From Acetobacteraceae bacterium (GTDB taxonomy: Bacteria; Pseudomonadota; Alphaproteobacteria; Acetobacterales; Acetobacteraceae), in contig DNXO01000096.1 in the NCBI GenBank assembly GCA_003506895.1, positions 1 to 11,391 of the forward strand: a stretch of 11,391 nt of DNA, in the 5' to 3' direction. Numbering within the stretch: the stretch's first letter is position 1; each line of letters begins with the position of its first letter. The notes beneath the pieces are model-generated. The model did no database searches and was not told where the DNA came from. It saw only the letters and a program-made list of their open reading frames with translations. Below are positions 1 through 6,633 of this stretch, piece after piece. Both the position numbers and the translations under genes were made by a program.

Positions 1-653
1 GGCGTGTAGTTGATCATGATGTCCTCGGCGGCGACGCCCTTGGACTTCAGGTACGCTTCCAGGATCTGGTTCGTCGTGCGCGGATACACATAGTCCGTGC
101 CGGCCAGAACCCAGCGCTTCACCTTGCCTTCCGACATCAGGTAATCCACCGCCGGGATCGCCTGCTGGTTCGGCGCGGCACCCGTGTAGAACACGTTACG
201 GCTGCATTCCTGGCCTTCGTACTGAACCGGATAGAACAGGATGCTGTTCAGTTCCTCGAACACCGGCAGCACGGACTTGCGTGAGACCGAGGTCCAGCAA
301 CCGAACGTCGCGGCGCACTTGTCCACCGAGATCAACTGGCGCGCTTTTTCGGCGAACAATGGCCAGTTCGAAGCCGGATCGACCACGACGCCTTCCAGTT
401 TCTTGCCGAGCAGGCCGCCTTTCTTGTTCTGCTGCTCGATCAACATCAGCATGACGTCCTTCAGCGTGGTTTCGCTGATCGCCATGGTGCCGGACAAGGA
501 GTGCAGGATACCGACCTTGATGGTGCCGCCGGTCGCCTGTGCCTCCGCCGGTGAGGTCGCGGCCTTGACCGCGCCAACCGCGGCGAGGGTCGCGGCGGCA
601 ACGCCGAGGCGACCAAGCCCGCGGCGGGATAGAGTGGGTTCGTCCAGTGACAT
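1..653 (-). CDS. urtA: Urea ABC transporter substrate-binding protein UrtA (partial, 5' part)
   Basis: This is the periplasmic binding protein that delivers urea to the UrtBCDE importer. About 217 N-terminal residues are visible and the rest lies left of the window. The N-terminus has a twin-arginine stretch (SRRGLG, Arg10-Arg11), a short hydrophobic segment and a likely cleavage after AEAQA near residue 40, suggesting Tat export. The mature part matches the UrtA style closely: IKVGILHSLSGTMAISE, VVVDPASNWPLFAEKA, FGCWTSVSRKSVLPVFEELN, FYPVQYEGQE and FYTGAAPNQQAIPAVDYL, as recalled from the family. The ATG at 653 is preceded by AGGAAAAG at Shine-Dalgarno distance. A sigma-54 promoter lies about 67 bases upstream, so nitrogen-controlled expression is likely. 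The permease and ATPase genes urtB-E would be expected downstream, outside the window. The main alternative is a related amide-binding protein (AmiC/FmdD type), but the motifs favour UrtA. Confidence 0.93.
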   Translation of the reverse strand, partial: MSLDEPTLSRRGLGRLGVAAATLAAVGAVKAATSPAEAQATGGTIKVGILHSLSGTMAISETTLKDVMLMLIEQQNKKGGLLGKKLEGVVVDPASNWPLFAEKARQLISVDKCAATFGCWTSVSRKSVLPVFEELNSILFYPVQYEGQECSRNVFYTGAAPNQQAIPAVDYLMSEGKVKRWVLAGTDYVYPRTTNQILEAYLKSKGVAAEDIMINYT

Positions 654-719
654 CAGTGTCTTTTCCTGTGCCTGTTGTTGTTTCGGTTTCCCCGTATGAC
701 GGAGGCGCAGGAAGACCAA

Positions 720-734
720 GCAACCCGTGTGCCA
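720..734 (-). promoter_or_regulatory. Sigma-54 (RpoN) -24/-12 promoter of urtA
   Basis: On the minus strand the sequence reads TGGCACACGGGTTGCT. It has TGGCAC at -24 (734-729) and TTGC at -12 (723-720), with the correct spacing between the GG and GC dinucleotides. Only one consensus base (G7 of TGGCACG) differs. Transcription would start near 709, leaving an untranslated leader of roughly 55 bases before the urtA ATG. Urea uptake operons are commonly under NtrC/RpoN nitrogen control. No convincing NtrC site was identified upstream. Confidence 0.8.
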
Positions 735-743
735 ACTCGCGGC

Positions 744-753
744 AGTGGCCACT
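744..753. promoter_or_regulatory. 10-bp palindrome upstream of the urtA promoter
   Basis: AGTGGCCACT is a perfect 10-bp palindrome ending 10 bases upstream of the -24 element of the sigma-54 promoter. It could be a regulator site. It does not match the NtrC consensus (GCAC-N7-GTGC), and a 10-bp palindrome may arise by chance in GC-rich DNA. Confidence 0.25.
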
Positions 754-864
754 ATCCAATCAAACAATGGAGAAACTTCGCCGGTATTTGGCATAAATCA
801 TCCATTTGCCTACAAAATCGCCACTGAAGGCCCGATCCCGCACAGACCGAAACTGCCGCTATTT

Positions 865-877
865 TAGGCGACGCCTA
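865..877. promoter_or_regulatory. Dyad TAGGCG-A-CGCCTA upstream of the dehydrogenase gene
   Basis: This is a perfect inverted repeat of two 6-bp arms around a central A. It ends 13 bases upstream of the putative -35 box of the hydroxyacid dehydrogenase gene, a position where an activator or repressor could bind. No regulator gene is adjacent to suggest an owner. Confidence 0.35.
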
Positions 878-890
878 TCAGGTCGGGATT

Positions 891-919
891 TTGGCACGGG
901 GCCGAAACCGGACTACAGT
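891..919 (+). promoter_or_regulatory. Candidate sigma-70 promoter for the 2-hydroxyacid dehydrogenase
   Basis: TTGGCA (891-896) and TACAGT (914-919) are separated by 17 bases. They match the -35 and -10 consensus at five and four of six positions. The predicted start near 926 would leave a leader of about 22 bases before the ATG at 948. Confidence 0.45.
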
Positions 920-947
920 TCGTTCAGAACGCAACGCGGGGAAACCA

Positions 948-1916
948 ATGGCCAAGATCATCATCGCCGACAATCCGTTGAACGAGATCGGCATCGCCAG
1001 GGAATTGCTGCCGCCCAGCCTGGACGCGGTCGTCGCCCGCCACGGCACGCCCGAGTTCAAGGCCGCGCTGGCCGATGCCGTCTGCCTGGTCGGCTTTGGC
1101 GATGGCACGATGGACGATGCGTTTTACCAATCCGCGCCGAACCTGAAACTGGTGCAGCTTCTGTCCGCCGGCTACGACCGCTGCGATATCGAAGCCGCTC
1201 GCCGGGCCGGCGTGCCGATCTGCAACAACGGCGGCGCCAACTCCACCGCGGTGGCGGAGCATGCCATCCTGCTGATGCTATCGGTCTGCCGCCGGATCGT
1301 CTGGCAGCACACCAACGTCGCCGCCGGCCGCTGGCGCGGGAACAATGTCAATGATGTCAAACTCTACGAGCTGAAGGGCCGCACACTGGGTATCGTCGGC
1401 CTGGGCACCATCGGCAAGAAGACCGCCCGTCTCGCACAAGCCTTCGGCATGCACGTCCAATATTACGACACGACCCGGTTGACCGAGGAACAGGCGGACG
1501 ACCTGAACGTCCGGTTCTCGTTGTTCGAGGAGGTCCTGCGCACCTCCGATATCGTTTCGCTGCATGTGCCGCTGAGCAAGGAAACCCGGCACATGATGAG
1601 TACGGCGCAGTTCAAGATGATGAAACCCACCGCCTATCTGATCAACACCTGCCGCGGGCCGGTGGTGGACGAACCCGCGATGATCGAAGCGCTGCAGACC
1701 GGCACCATCGCGGGCGCTGGCCTGGATGTGTTCGACCAGGAGCCGCCCCCGCCCAACAACCCGCTGTTCGCGTTGCGGAACGTGGTGCTGACCGCCCACT
1801 TCGCGGGTCCGACCTGGGACAACCAATACACAAGGTTTCGCAACGCCTTCGACAATTGCCAGCGCGTGATCCGGGGCGACAAGCCGCTATGGGTTATCCC
1901 GGAGTTGCAGGACTGA
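948..1916 (+). CDS. D-isomer-specific 2-hydroxyacid dehydrogenase (NAD-dependent)
   Basis: This 322-aa cytoplasmic oxidoreductase should interconvert a 2-hydroxyacid and a 2-oxoacid using NAD(H). The substrate cannot be told from sequence. The N- and C-terminal substrate domain flanks a Rossmann fold. The nucleotide motif GLGTIG is at 151-156, followed by an acidic residue (Asp174) near the expected NAD-selecting position. The catalytic triad of the family is present: Arg236 in NTCRG, Glu265 in DVFDQEP and His284 in LTAHFAG. The ATG at 948 is preferred over an upstream in-frame start at 891 because homology-like sequence begins at MAKIIIADNP and a GGGGAAA stretch lies just before it. The gene diverges from urtA and its last 23 bases overlap the end of the convergent MFS gene. 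Family members include phosphoglycerate, glyoxylate/hydroxypyruvate and lactate dehydrogenases. Its length without an ACT domain argues against a long-form SerA. Confidence 0.9.
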   Translation: MAKIIIADNPLNEIGIARELLPPSLDAVVARHGTPEFKAALADAVCLVGFGDGTMDDAFYQSAPNLKLVQLLSAGYDRCDIEAARRAGVPICNNGGANSTAVAEHAILLMLSVCRRIVWQHTNVAAGRWRGNNVNDVKLYELKGRTLGIVGLGTIGKKTARLAQAFGMHVQYYDTTRLTEEQADDLNVRFSLFEEVLRTSDIVSLHVPLSKETRHMMSTAQFKMMKPTAYLINTCRGPVVDEPAMIEALQTGTIAGAGLDVFDQEPPPPNNPLFALRNVVLTAHFAGPTWDNQYTRFRNAFDNCQRVIRGDKPLWVIPELQD

Positions 1917-3114
1917 TCTCGATCGCGGTTGGCCGTGTCTCCGGCATGGCCAGCCAAACCACCAAAAACCCCACCAGGCCGACGCCAGCCAGCATGAAAA
2001 ACGCCGCATCCATTCCGGCTGCGTCAGCGACGCCGCCCGACATCGTGGTGCTGACCGCGGCGCCGAGATACATCGCCAGACCCAGTATCCCCATGCACAG
2101 GTTGAAATGCGAGGTCCCGACCGTCAGGTCGGCGGCCAACAGTGGCAACAGCACGCCGAAAACGGCCGCACTGATGCCACTGACCGCCTGACCCGCGATC
2201 AGAAGCCAAGACCCGGGCAGCACCGCCAGCAGCAATCCACGCAGCGGCAGAGCCCCCCACCCCAACAGCAGTAACTTCTTGCGCCCGATCCTTTCCGCCG
2301 CGCGTCCCACCCAGGGCGAAAACAGCGCGACGACGGCCTGCGGCACCACGATACAGGCGGCGATGATGATGTTGGCCAGATGTCCCGCGCGCATCGTCAC
2401 CGCCGCCCCGGCCAAGGGCAGCATCGCGGCATTCGACAGATGGAACAGCATCACGCAGATCGCGAAGATCAGTAGCCGACGGTCAACGAGCAGCCGCTTC
2501 AGGCCGGACAGGTCCATCACGTCGCAGGTGGTCTGTTCCCGCGCATGGGGCCCTGGCCCGATCGACCAAAGCGCGAGAAGCGCCGGCACGCACAGCGCCG
2601 CCGTCAGGAAAAACACGAACTGGGACGAGAAATAGGCGCCCGTCGCACCCATCACCGCGGCGGCCAACCCATTTCCGATCGAGGAAAAGCGAGCGTTGCG
2701 CCCCAACCGCTCGCCCAAGGCGGCATACCCCGCCATCCGCAGACTAATCGCGGCGATCGCGGGCGTGATCACACAACTGGAAAATCCGTGCAGCATCTGC
2801 GCGAGCAGCACGGGCAGTTGGGTCGGTTGCAAGGCGAGTAGCAGCGCGGCGGCAATAATGCCTATCAGCGCCCCCGCGGCCGCCGCCCGCTTGTTCCGCA
2901 TCGAATCGACCAGAGCGCCCGCCGGCAACTGGCCGACCAGGGACGTCATCGTACCCAAGGTGAGGGCAAAGCCGATCTCCACCTGCGTCCATTTATGGGT
3001 CGTCAGATAAACGGCGACGAACGGTCCGAACCCGGTCTGCACATCCGCGACGAAAAAATTCACCAGATCCAGCGCCCGGTTCGCGCCAACCCGCGGGAAA
3101 CGAATACGCTGCAT
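1894..3114 (-). CDS. MFS transporter, 12 TM
   Basis: This is a 406-aa inner-membrane protein of the major facilitator superfamily with alternating hydrophobic segments along its length. The motif-A-like loop between TM2 and TM3 is GQLPAGALVDSMRNKR (61-76). Its counterpart in the second half is GRAAERIGRKK. Hydrophilic residues around 190-210 form the central loop separating the two six-helix halves. Drug or metabolite efflux is plausible, but no substrate can be assigned. The ATG at 3114 overlaps the stop of the upstream PRC-barrel gene (TGATG) and has no clear Shine-Dalgarno sequence of its own, so translation is probably coupled. The 3' end runs 23 bases into the convergent dehydrogenase gene. 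Confidence 0.88.
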   Translation of the reverse strand: MQRIRFPRVGANRALDLVNFFVADVQTGFGPFVAVYLTTHKWTQVEIGFALTLGTMTSLVGQLPAGALVDSMRNKRAAAAGALIGIIAAALLLALQPTQLPVLLAQMLHGFSSCVITPAIAAISLRMAGYAALGERLGRNARFSSIGNGLAAAVMGATGAYFSSQFVFFLTAALCVPALLALWSIGPGPHAREQTTCDVMDLSGLKRLLVDRRLLIFAICVMLFHLSNAAMLPLAGAAVTMRAGHLANIIIAACIVVPQAVVALFSPWVGRAAERIGRKKLLLLGWGALPLRGLLLAVLPGSWLLIAGQAVSGISAAVFGVLLPLLAADLTVGTSHFNLCMGILGLAMYLGAAVSTTMSGGVADAAGMDAAFFMLAGVGLVGFLVVWLAMPETRPTAIEISPATPG

Positions 3115-3536
3115 CAGGGTGATGAGGCGTTCGGATCAGCCGGCGTCACAACCGCCGCTGCCTTGTTCGGATTGCGAAACTCCGGCGCCGCCTTGATCTG
3201 GTCAGGCGTCATGTCGAGGGCGATCTTGCGCTTGGGGTCTCTTGGGGTGAAACGCAACGCGCCCCAATGCACCGCGATCTTGCGGTTGCCGACCCCCATG
3301 AATCCGCCGAAATCGATGACCGCCGCCTGGGGCTGTCCGTTGGCATCGACCAGTACATCGACAAGCCGGCCGATCTCCGCGCCGTCAGGATCGGTGACGC
3401 GCTGCCCTAGAATCGCCTCGGCATCCTCGGGCGGCACCGACTGCACCGCGCTTGGCAGCGGCACTTCGTCTGCCTGCGCAACCGAACCGGCCAGCACGGC
3501 CGCCAGCACCCCAAGAACCAACGCCGATCGTTGCAT
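3114..3536 (-). CDS. Secreted PRC-barrel domain protein
   Basis: This 140-aa protein has an N-terminal signal peptide (hydrophobic residues 5-20, likely cleavage after VAQA at 22). A single PRC-barrel-like domain spans about residues 38-112: ILGQRVTDPDGAEIGRLVDVLVDANGQPQAAVIDFGGFMGVGNRKIAV. PRC-barrel modules occur in photosynthetic reaction-centre subunit H, in RimM and in many small envelope proteins of alphaproteobacteria. The role of the envelope group is not defined. The gene lies between an EamA transporter gene (59-base gap upstream) and the MFS gene (one-base overlap), so it is probably co-transcribed with at least the latter. A short dyad, ACCCC-N7-GGGGT (3541-3557), covers the G-rich Shine-Dalgarno region and could mask it in the mRNA, which is speculative. 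Confidence 0.85.
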   Translation of the reverse strand: MQRSALVLGVLAAVLAGSVAQADEVPLPSAVQSVPPEDAEAILGQRVTDPDGAEIGRLVDVLVDANGQPQAAVIDFGGFMGVGNRKIAVHWGALRFTPRDPKRKIALDMTPDQIKAAPEFRNPNKAAAVVTPADPNASSP

Positions 3537-3595
3537 TCCAACCCCCAGACCAGGGGTCAGAGGTCGCCGCCAGCACTCAGGCGATCAACGCACGA

Positions 3596-4522
3596 TCACG
3601 TTACTTTTTGTTTTGATAACAGATTGTTACGCCGAACAGACCCGATCGACGCCAACAGAATTCCCGCGGCGATGAAGGCAAAGCCGGCGGCGTGATAAAG
3701 TTGAAACCGCTCATTCAGGAAAATAACCGCCAAAACGCTGCCGAACAGTGGCATCAGGTGTAGCGATTGTCCCGCCGGACCGGAGCCGATCAGTTCGACC
3801 CCGCGATTGAAAAACAGATAAGCCACGAACGACGGCAAAACCGCCGTGTAGGCGATGCCCAGATACGACGGCATGCCGCCCTCGATCCGAGCGCCGGCGG
3901 CAAACTCCCACAGCATGAACGGCAACATCATCAGCGACCCGATCCCCATCGCCGCGACCAGGAAACTGAGCGGATGCACGGCGGGACGCCGACGCAGGGC
4001 CACGCAATAGAAACCGTAGACCGTCAAAGCGAACAGCACCCACAGGTCACCACGGTTCAGGCGCAGGTGGGCCAGGACCTCCAGCGAGCCATGAGCGGCG
4101 ATGACACCGACCCCAAGCAGCGACACAAACACACCCAGCGCTTGGCGGGACGTGGGCGTCTCGCGGAACAGGAGGTAGGCCCACACGATAATAATCAGCG
4201 GCGTGGCGGATTGCAGCAACAGCACGTTCAGCGCCGTGGTGCTGTTCAGTCCGATATACGACATCGTGTTATACGACGCGATGCCGGTCGCCGAGAGCAC
4301 CAGCATCACCTTCCAATGCCGCCACAGCACTGGAAGGTCAGTCTTCAGCCGCGGCCATGCGAAGCCCACGGCAATCAGGAACGCCCCGGTCCACCGCCAA
4401 TAGGCCAGCGCGACCGGCGGCACATGGCCCGCGAGGCCGCGCGCCAGCACAATGTTACCTGCCCAAAACAGGTTGGCCGTGACCAGCAGGCCCCAGGCCG
4501 AATACCAGAACGATCGAAACAT
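3596..4522 (-). CDS. DMT-superfamily (EamA) transporter
   Basis: This 308-aa inner-membrane protein has the layout of two EamA repeats (about residues 12-140 and 155-290), each with about five hydrophobic helices, giving ten in total. Signature-like stretches are NLFWAGNIVLARG, YWRWTGAFL and YNTMSYIGLNSTTALNVLLLQSATPLIIIVWAYLLFRE, and in the second half AYLFFNRGVELIGSGPAGQSLHLMPLFGSVLAVIFLNERF. The family exports amino acids or other metabolites; the substrate is unknown. It is the first gene of a leftward group with the PRC-barrel and MFS genes. It diverges from the UdgX gene across a 66-base gap in which I see no clear promoter. The ATG at 4522 has only a weak ribosome site. Confidence 0.88.
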   Translation of the reverse strand: MFRSFWYSAWGLLVTANLFWAGNIVLARGLAGHVPPVALAYWRWTGAFLIAVGFAWPRLKTDLPVLWRHWKVMLVLSATGIASYNTMSYIGLNSTTALNVLLLQSATPLIIIVWAYLLFRETPTSRQALGVFVSLLGVGVIAAHGSLEVLAHLRLNRGDLWVLFALTVYGFYCVALRRRPAVHPLSFLVAAMGIGSLMMLPFMLWEFAAGARIEGGMPSYLGIAYTAVLPSFVAYLFFNRGVELIGSGPAGQSLHLMPLFGSVLAVIFLNERFQLYHAAGFAFIAAGILLASIGSVRRNNLLSKQKVT

Positions 4523-4588
4523 AAGCCGGCCACCATAGCGGGATAAGCAGACTTGGAAAGCGCCCCGGCATCGGGTTTGCTATGCGTC

Positions 4589-5893
4589 ATGCGACGGATC
4601 GTGCTGCGAACCGAAACCGACTGGGACGGCTGGCGTCGGGCGACGCGCGCGCTGGTTCAGGCCGGCGTTGAACCCGGGGCGTTGACATGGGCCGTTGGCG
4701 ACGACGCGCAACCGCTGCCCGGCGCCGCCGGCACGTTCCACGTCCCTCGCGCATTGGTATCCGTTGCCTCGGTTGCGATCCAGGCCCGTGAGCCGGAGCG
4801 ATTCGGGCTGCTCTACAGCCTGGTCTGGCGCATCAACGCCGGCGAGAAGGTGCTGGAGGACGAAACCGACCCGGACCTGTCCCTGGTGCGGCGGATGGCC
4901 CTGTCGGTCCGTGCCGACGCCCACCGCATGCGCACCAACATGCGATATCTGCCGGTCGCGGACGACGGCGGCATACGCTATCTGGGCTGGTTCGAACCGG
5001 CGCACTTCGTCCTGCCGGCGAATGCCCAGTTACTTGCCCGCCGCTACCCGCATCTGCCTCTTTCGATCGTCACACCGGATGGTTCGGCGCATTGGGACGG
5101 GTCTTCGCTGCTGTTCAGCGCCGGGCTGCGGCACGCGGCGGACGACGAGGCGCTGCAAGCCTGGTGGGAGGCGCACAGCGAACTGGTCCTGGAACAAGCC
5201 TCGGCCGATGTATCGGTCCCGGAAGCAGAAACAGTTGACGAGGCCCCTCGCCCGCCTGACCGCCCCCCGATCGGTTCCGTCGTCCTGAACACAAAGCCTG
5301 ACCCAGCCTTGATGCGGGCCGGCAGGGAGGCCGGATCATGCCACCGCTGCCCGCTGTATCAGCCGGCGACCCAAACCGTTTTCGGCGAAGGCCCAACGGG
5401 CGCATCCGTCATGTTCGTCGGCGAACAGCCCGGCGATCAAGAGGACACGATCGGCCGCCCCTTCGTCGGCCCCGCCGGCCAGATAATGGATCGGGCGATG
5501 GAGGATGCCGGCATCGACCGCCGGACGGTCTATGTCACCAACGCCGTCAAACACTTCAAATTCATCCCGCGCGGCCGGCGCCGCATCCACCAGACTCCAG
5601 AGGTACCGGAAATCCAGGCCTGCGGGTTCTGGTTGGATGTGGAGCGAACCCACATTCGTCCGCGATTGACGGTGTTAATGGGCGCATCCGCGGCCCGAGC
5701 GGTAATGGGGCGGCCGGTCACGATCAGCCGGGAACGGGGCCGGCCGATCCAGACGCAAGACGGGCAGACCGTGTTCGTCACGGTCCACCCGTCTTACTTG
5801 TTGCGGCTTCCCGATGCAGCGGCGAAGGCCCGTGAATACGATGCCCTCGTGCGTGACCTGATGTCGATCCGAAGCCTGATGGAAGCGGGCTAA
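4589..5893 (+). CDS. udgX: DUF4130-UdgX fusion, uracil-DNA-binding repair-type protein
   Basis: This is a 434-aa two-domain protein. Residues 1 to about 215 form a DUF4130 domain, with typical stretches RMALSVRADAHRMRTNMRY, YLGWFEPAHFVLPAN and SIVTPDGSAHWDG. A Pro-rich linker (about 219-235) leads to a UdgX-type uracil-DNA glycosylase domain. That domain has CHRC (251, 254), the active-site motif GEQPGDQED (278-286), VTNAVKHFKF, the UdgX-specific loop RRIHQ (331-335) and HPSYLLR (400-406). In the characterised mycobacterial UdgX the loop histidine (here His334) forms a covalent link to DNA after uracil excision. C251, C254 and C345 are probable Fe-S ligands, perhaps with His322 where family 4 enzymes have Cys. 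The ATG at 4589 fits the domain start better than an in-frame TTG at 4553. DUF4130 often pairs with a radical-SAM DNA-repair-type protein, but none is adjacent. The stop overlaps the convergent VOC gene by four bases. Confidence 0.92.
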   Translation: MRRIVLRTETDWDGWRRATRALVQAGVEPGALTWAVGDDAQPLPGAAGTFHVPRALVSVASVAIQAREPERFGLLYSLVWRINAGEKVLEDETDPDLSLVRRMALSVRADAHRMRTNMRYLPVADDGGIRYLGWFEPAHFVLPANAQLLARRYPHLPLSIVTPDGSAHWDGSSLLFSAGLRHAADDEALQAWWEAHSELVLEQASADVSVPEAETVDEAPRPPDRPPIGSVVLNTKPDPALMRAGREAGSCHRCPLYQPATQTVFGEGPTGASVMFVGEQPGDQEDTIGRPFVGPAGQIMDRAMEDAGIDRRTVYVTNAVKHFKFIPRGRRRIHQTPEVPEIQACGFWLDVERTHIRPRLTVLMGASAARAVMGRPVTISRERGRPIQTQDGQTVFVTVHPSYLLRLPDAAAKAREYDALVRDLMSIRSLMEAG

Positions 5894-6273
5894 CCCCGCT
5901 GAATCAGCTCGATCGAGACGTTCTCCGGCGCGGTCAGGAAGGCGATCTGCACGCCCGGCCGGTTCAGGGTCACGTCCATGGTGAAGGTCACACCCTTGGC
6001 CTTTAGCGCCGCCACCGCCGCCTTGATGTCGGGCACCGTCAGGCCGAAGTGATCGAGCCCCAGATAGGGTGAGGCCGGCGCATCGGCGGCCTTTCCAGGC
6101 ATCGCCTTGGCGATAAAGACCTTCTGTCCCGCCAGGTTCAGGTCGATCCGCACCGACCCATCGGGTTGTGGGGTTTTGACCACCTCGGCGCCCAGTTTGT
6201 CGTGATACCAGGCGGCGGTCGCCTCCGGGTCGGGCGAGCGAAGATGGATGTGTTCCCAATTGAATTTGATCAT
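5890..6273 (-). CDS. VOC-family (glyoxalase/dioxygenase fold) protein
   Basis: This 127-aa protein is one vicinal-oxygen-chelate module pair. The first beta-alpha-beta-beta-beta half starts at FNWEHIHLRSPDPEATAAWYHDKLG and the second at LDHFGLTVPDIKAAVAALKAKG. Likely metal ligands are His8, His75 and Glu122 (in IELIQ), so a mononuclear metal enzyme acting on a glyoxal-type or similar substrate is plausible; the true substrate is unknown. The ATG at 6273 is chosen over an upstream in-frame ATG at 6351 because a GGGGGGAAAC ribosome site precedes it and the extra 26 residues look non-homologous. A perfect 8-bp dyad lies directly upstream of the ribosome site. The final codons overlap the stop of the convergent UdgX gene. 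Confidence 0.87.
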   Translation of the reverse strand: MIKFNWEHIHLRSPDPEATAAWYHDKLGAEVVKTPQPDGSVRIDLNLAGQKVFIAKAMPGKAADAPASPYLGLDHFGLTVPDIKAAVAALKAKGVTFTMDVTLNRPGVQIAFLTAPENVSIELIQRG

Positions 6274-6289
6274 GTTTCCCCCCAAGGCG

Positions 6290-6318
6290 GTGCGATGTCG
6301 GTCATTAATCCATCGCAC
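6290..6318. promoter_or_regulatory. Perfect 8-bp inverted repeat upstream of the VOC gene
   Basis: GTGCGATG (6290-6297) and CATCGCAC (6311-6318) form a perfect dyad with a 13-base AT-richer spacer containing ATTAAT. It ends about 16 bases upstream of the VOC start codon, next to its ribosome site. It could be a repressor operator or a hairpin in the leader RNA. It faces away from any gene end on the plus strand, so a terminator role is unlikely. Confidence 0.45.
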
Positions 6319-6461
6319 GCGGGGTTCGGCAAGGGCGCGCCGGTGCCGCATAGGGCGGTTCGGCTGGGTCGCTCATTATCACGTTGCAAACAGGCTTGCG
6401 TCGCAAAGGCAATCCCGGTAGGTGACACCCCGACGCTCAATGCGCTTGCGCTTGTGCCACT

Positions 6462-6551
<90 letters not shown>

Positions 6552-6633
6552 GCCCTGCGTGTTAAGATATTGATTTTATTGAAAAATAATTCGTTCCCGA
6601 CGCATTGGCCTACAAATTGGCCAACAAGGTGGA
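6552..6633. other. AT-rich junction 3' of tRNA-Ser (possible att-flanking region)
   Basis: The base composition drops sharply to AT-rich immediately after the tRNA, in contrast to the GC-rich chromosome to the left. The stretch includes a weak hairpin (TTATT-GAAA-AATAA) and a tandem repeat at 6604-6627. Such sequence directly 3' of a tRNA is typical of the insertion point of an integrated element. No recombinase gene of the tyrosine type is present in the window and no second copy of the tRNA end was found, so the assignment is inferential. Confidence 0.4.
6604..6627. repeat. Tandem 12-bp direct repeat
   Basis: ATTGGCCTACAA (6604-6615) is followed immediately by ATTGGCCAACAA (6616-6627), matching at 11 of 12 positions. 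It lies about 53 bases downstream of the tRNA-Ser 3' end. Short direct repeats next to attachment sites can be arm-type integrase or excisionase binding sites, but chance or a simple duplication is also possible. Confidence 0.5.

Noticed and set aside
196..759. 187-aa open frame overlapping urtA
   Set aside because: It is an Arg/Gly-rich shadow frame of urtA. The urtA frame has clear family motifs and its own ribosome site.
789..809. TGGCAT...TTTGC as a sigma-54 promoter
   Set aside because: The two halves are about six bases too far apart.
892..906. TGGCACGGGG as a second sigma-54 promoter, rightward, for the dehydrogenase
   Set aside because: The -24 half is good, but the -12 position reads CGAA instead of TTGC.
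6274..6351. 26-residue N-terminal extension of the VOC protein
   Set aside because: The extra residues are Arg-rich and cross the 8-bp dyad. A strong ribosome site precedes the ATG at 6273.
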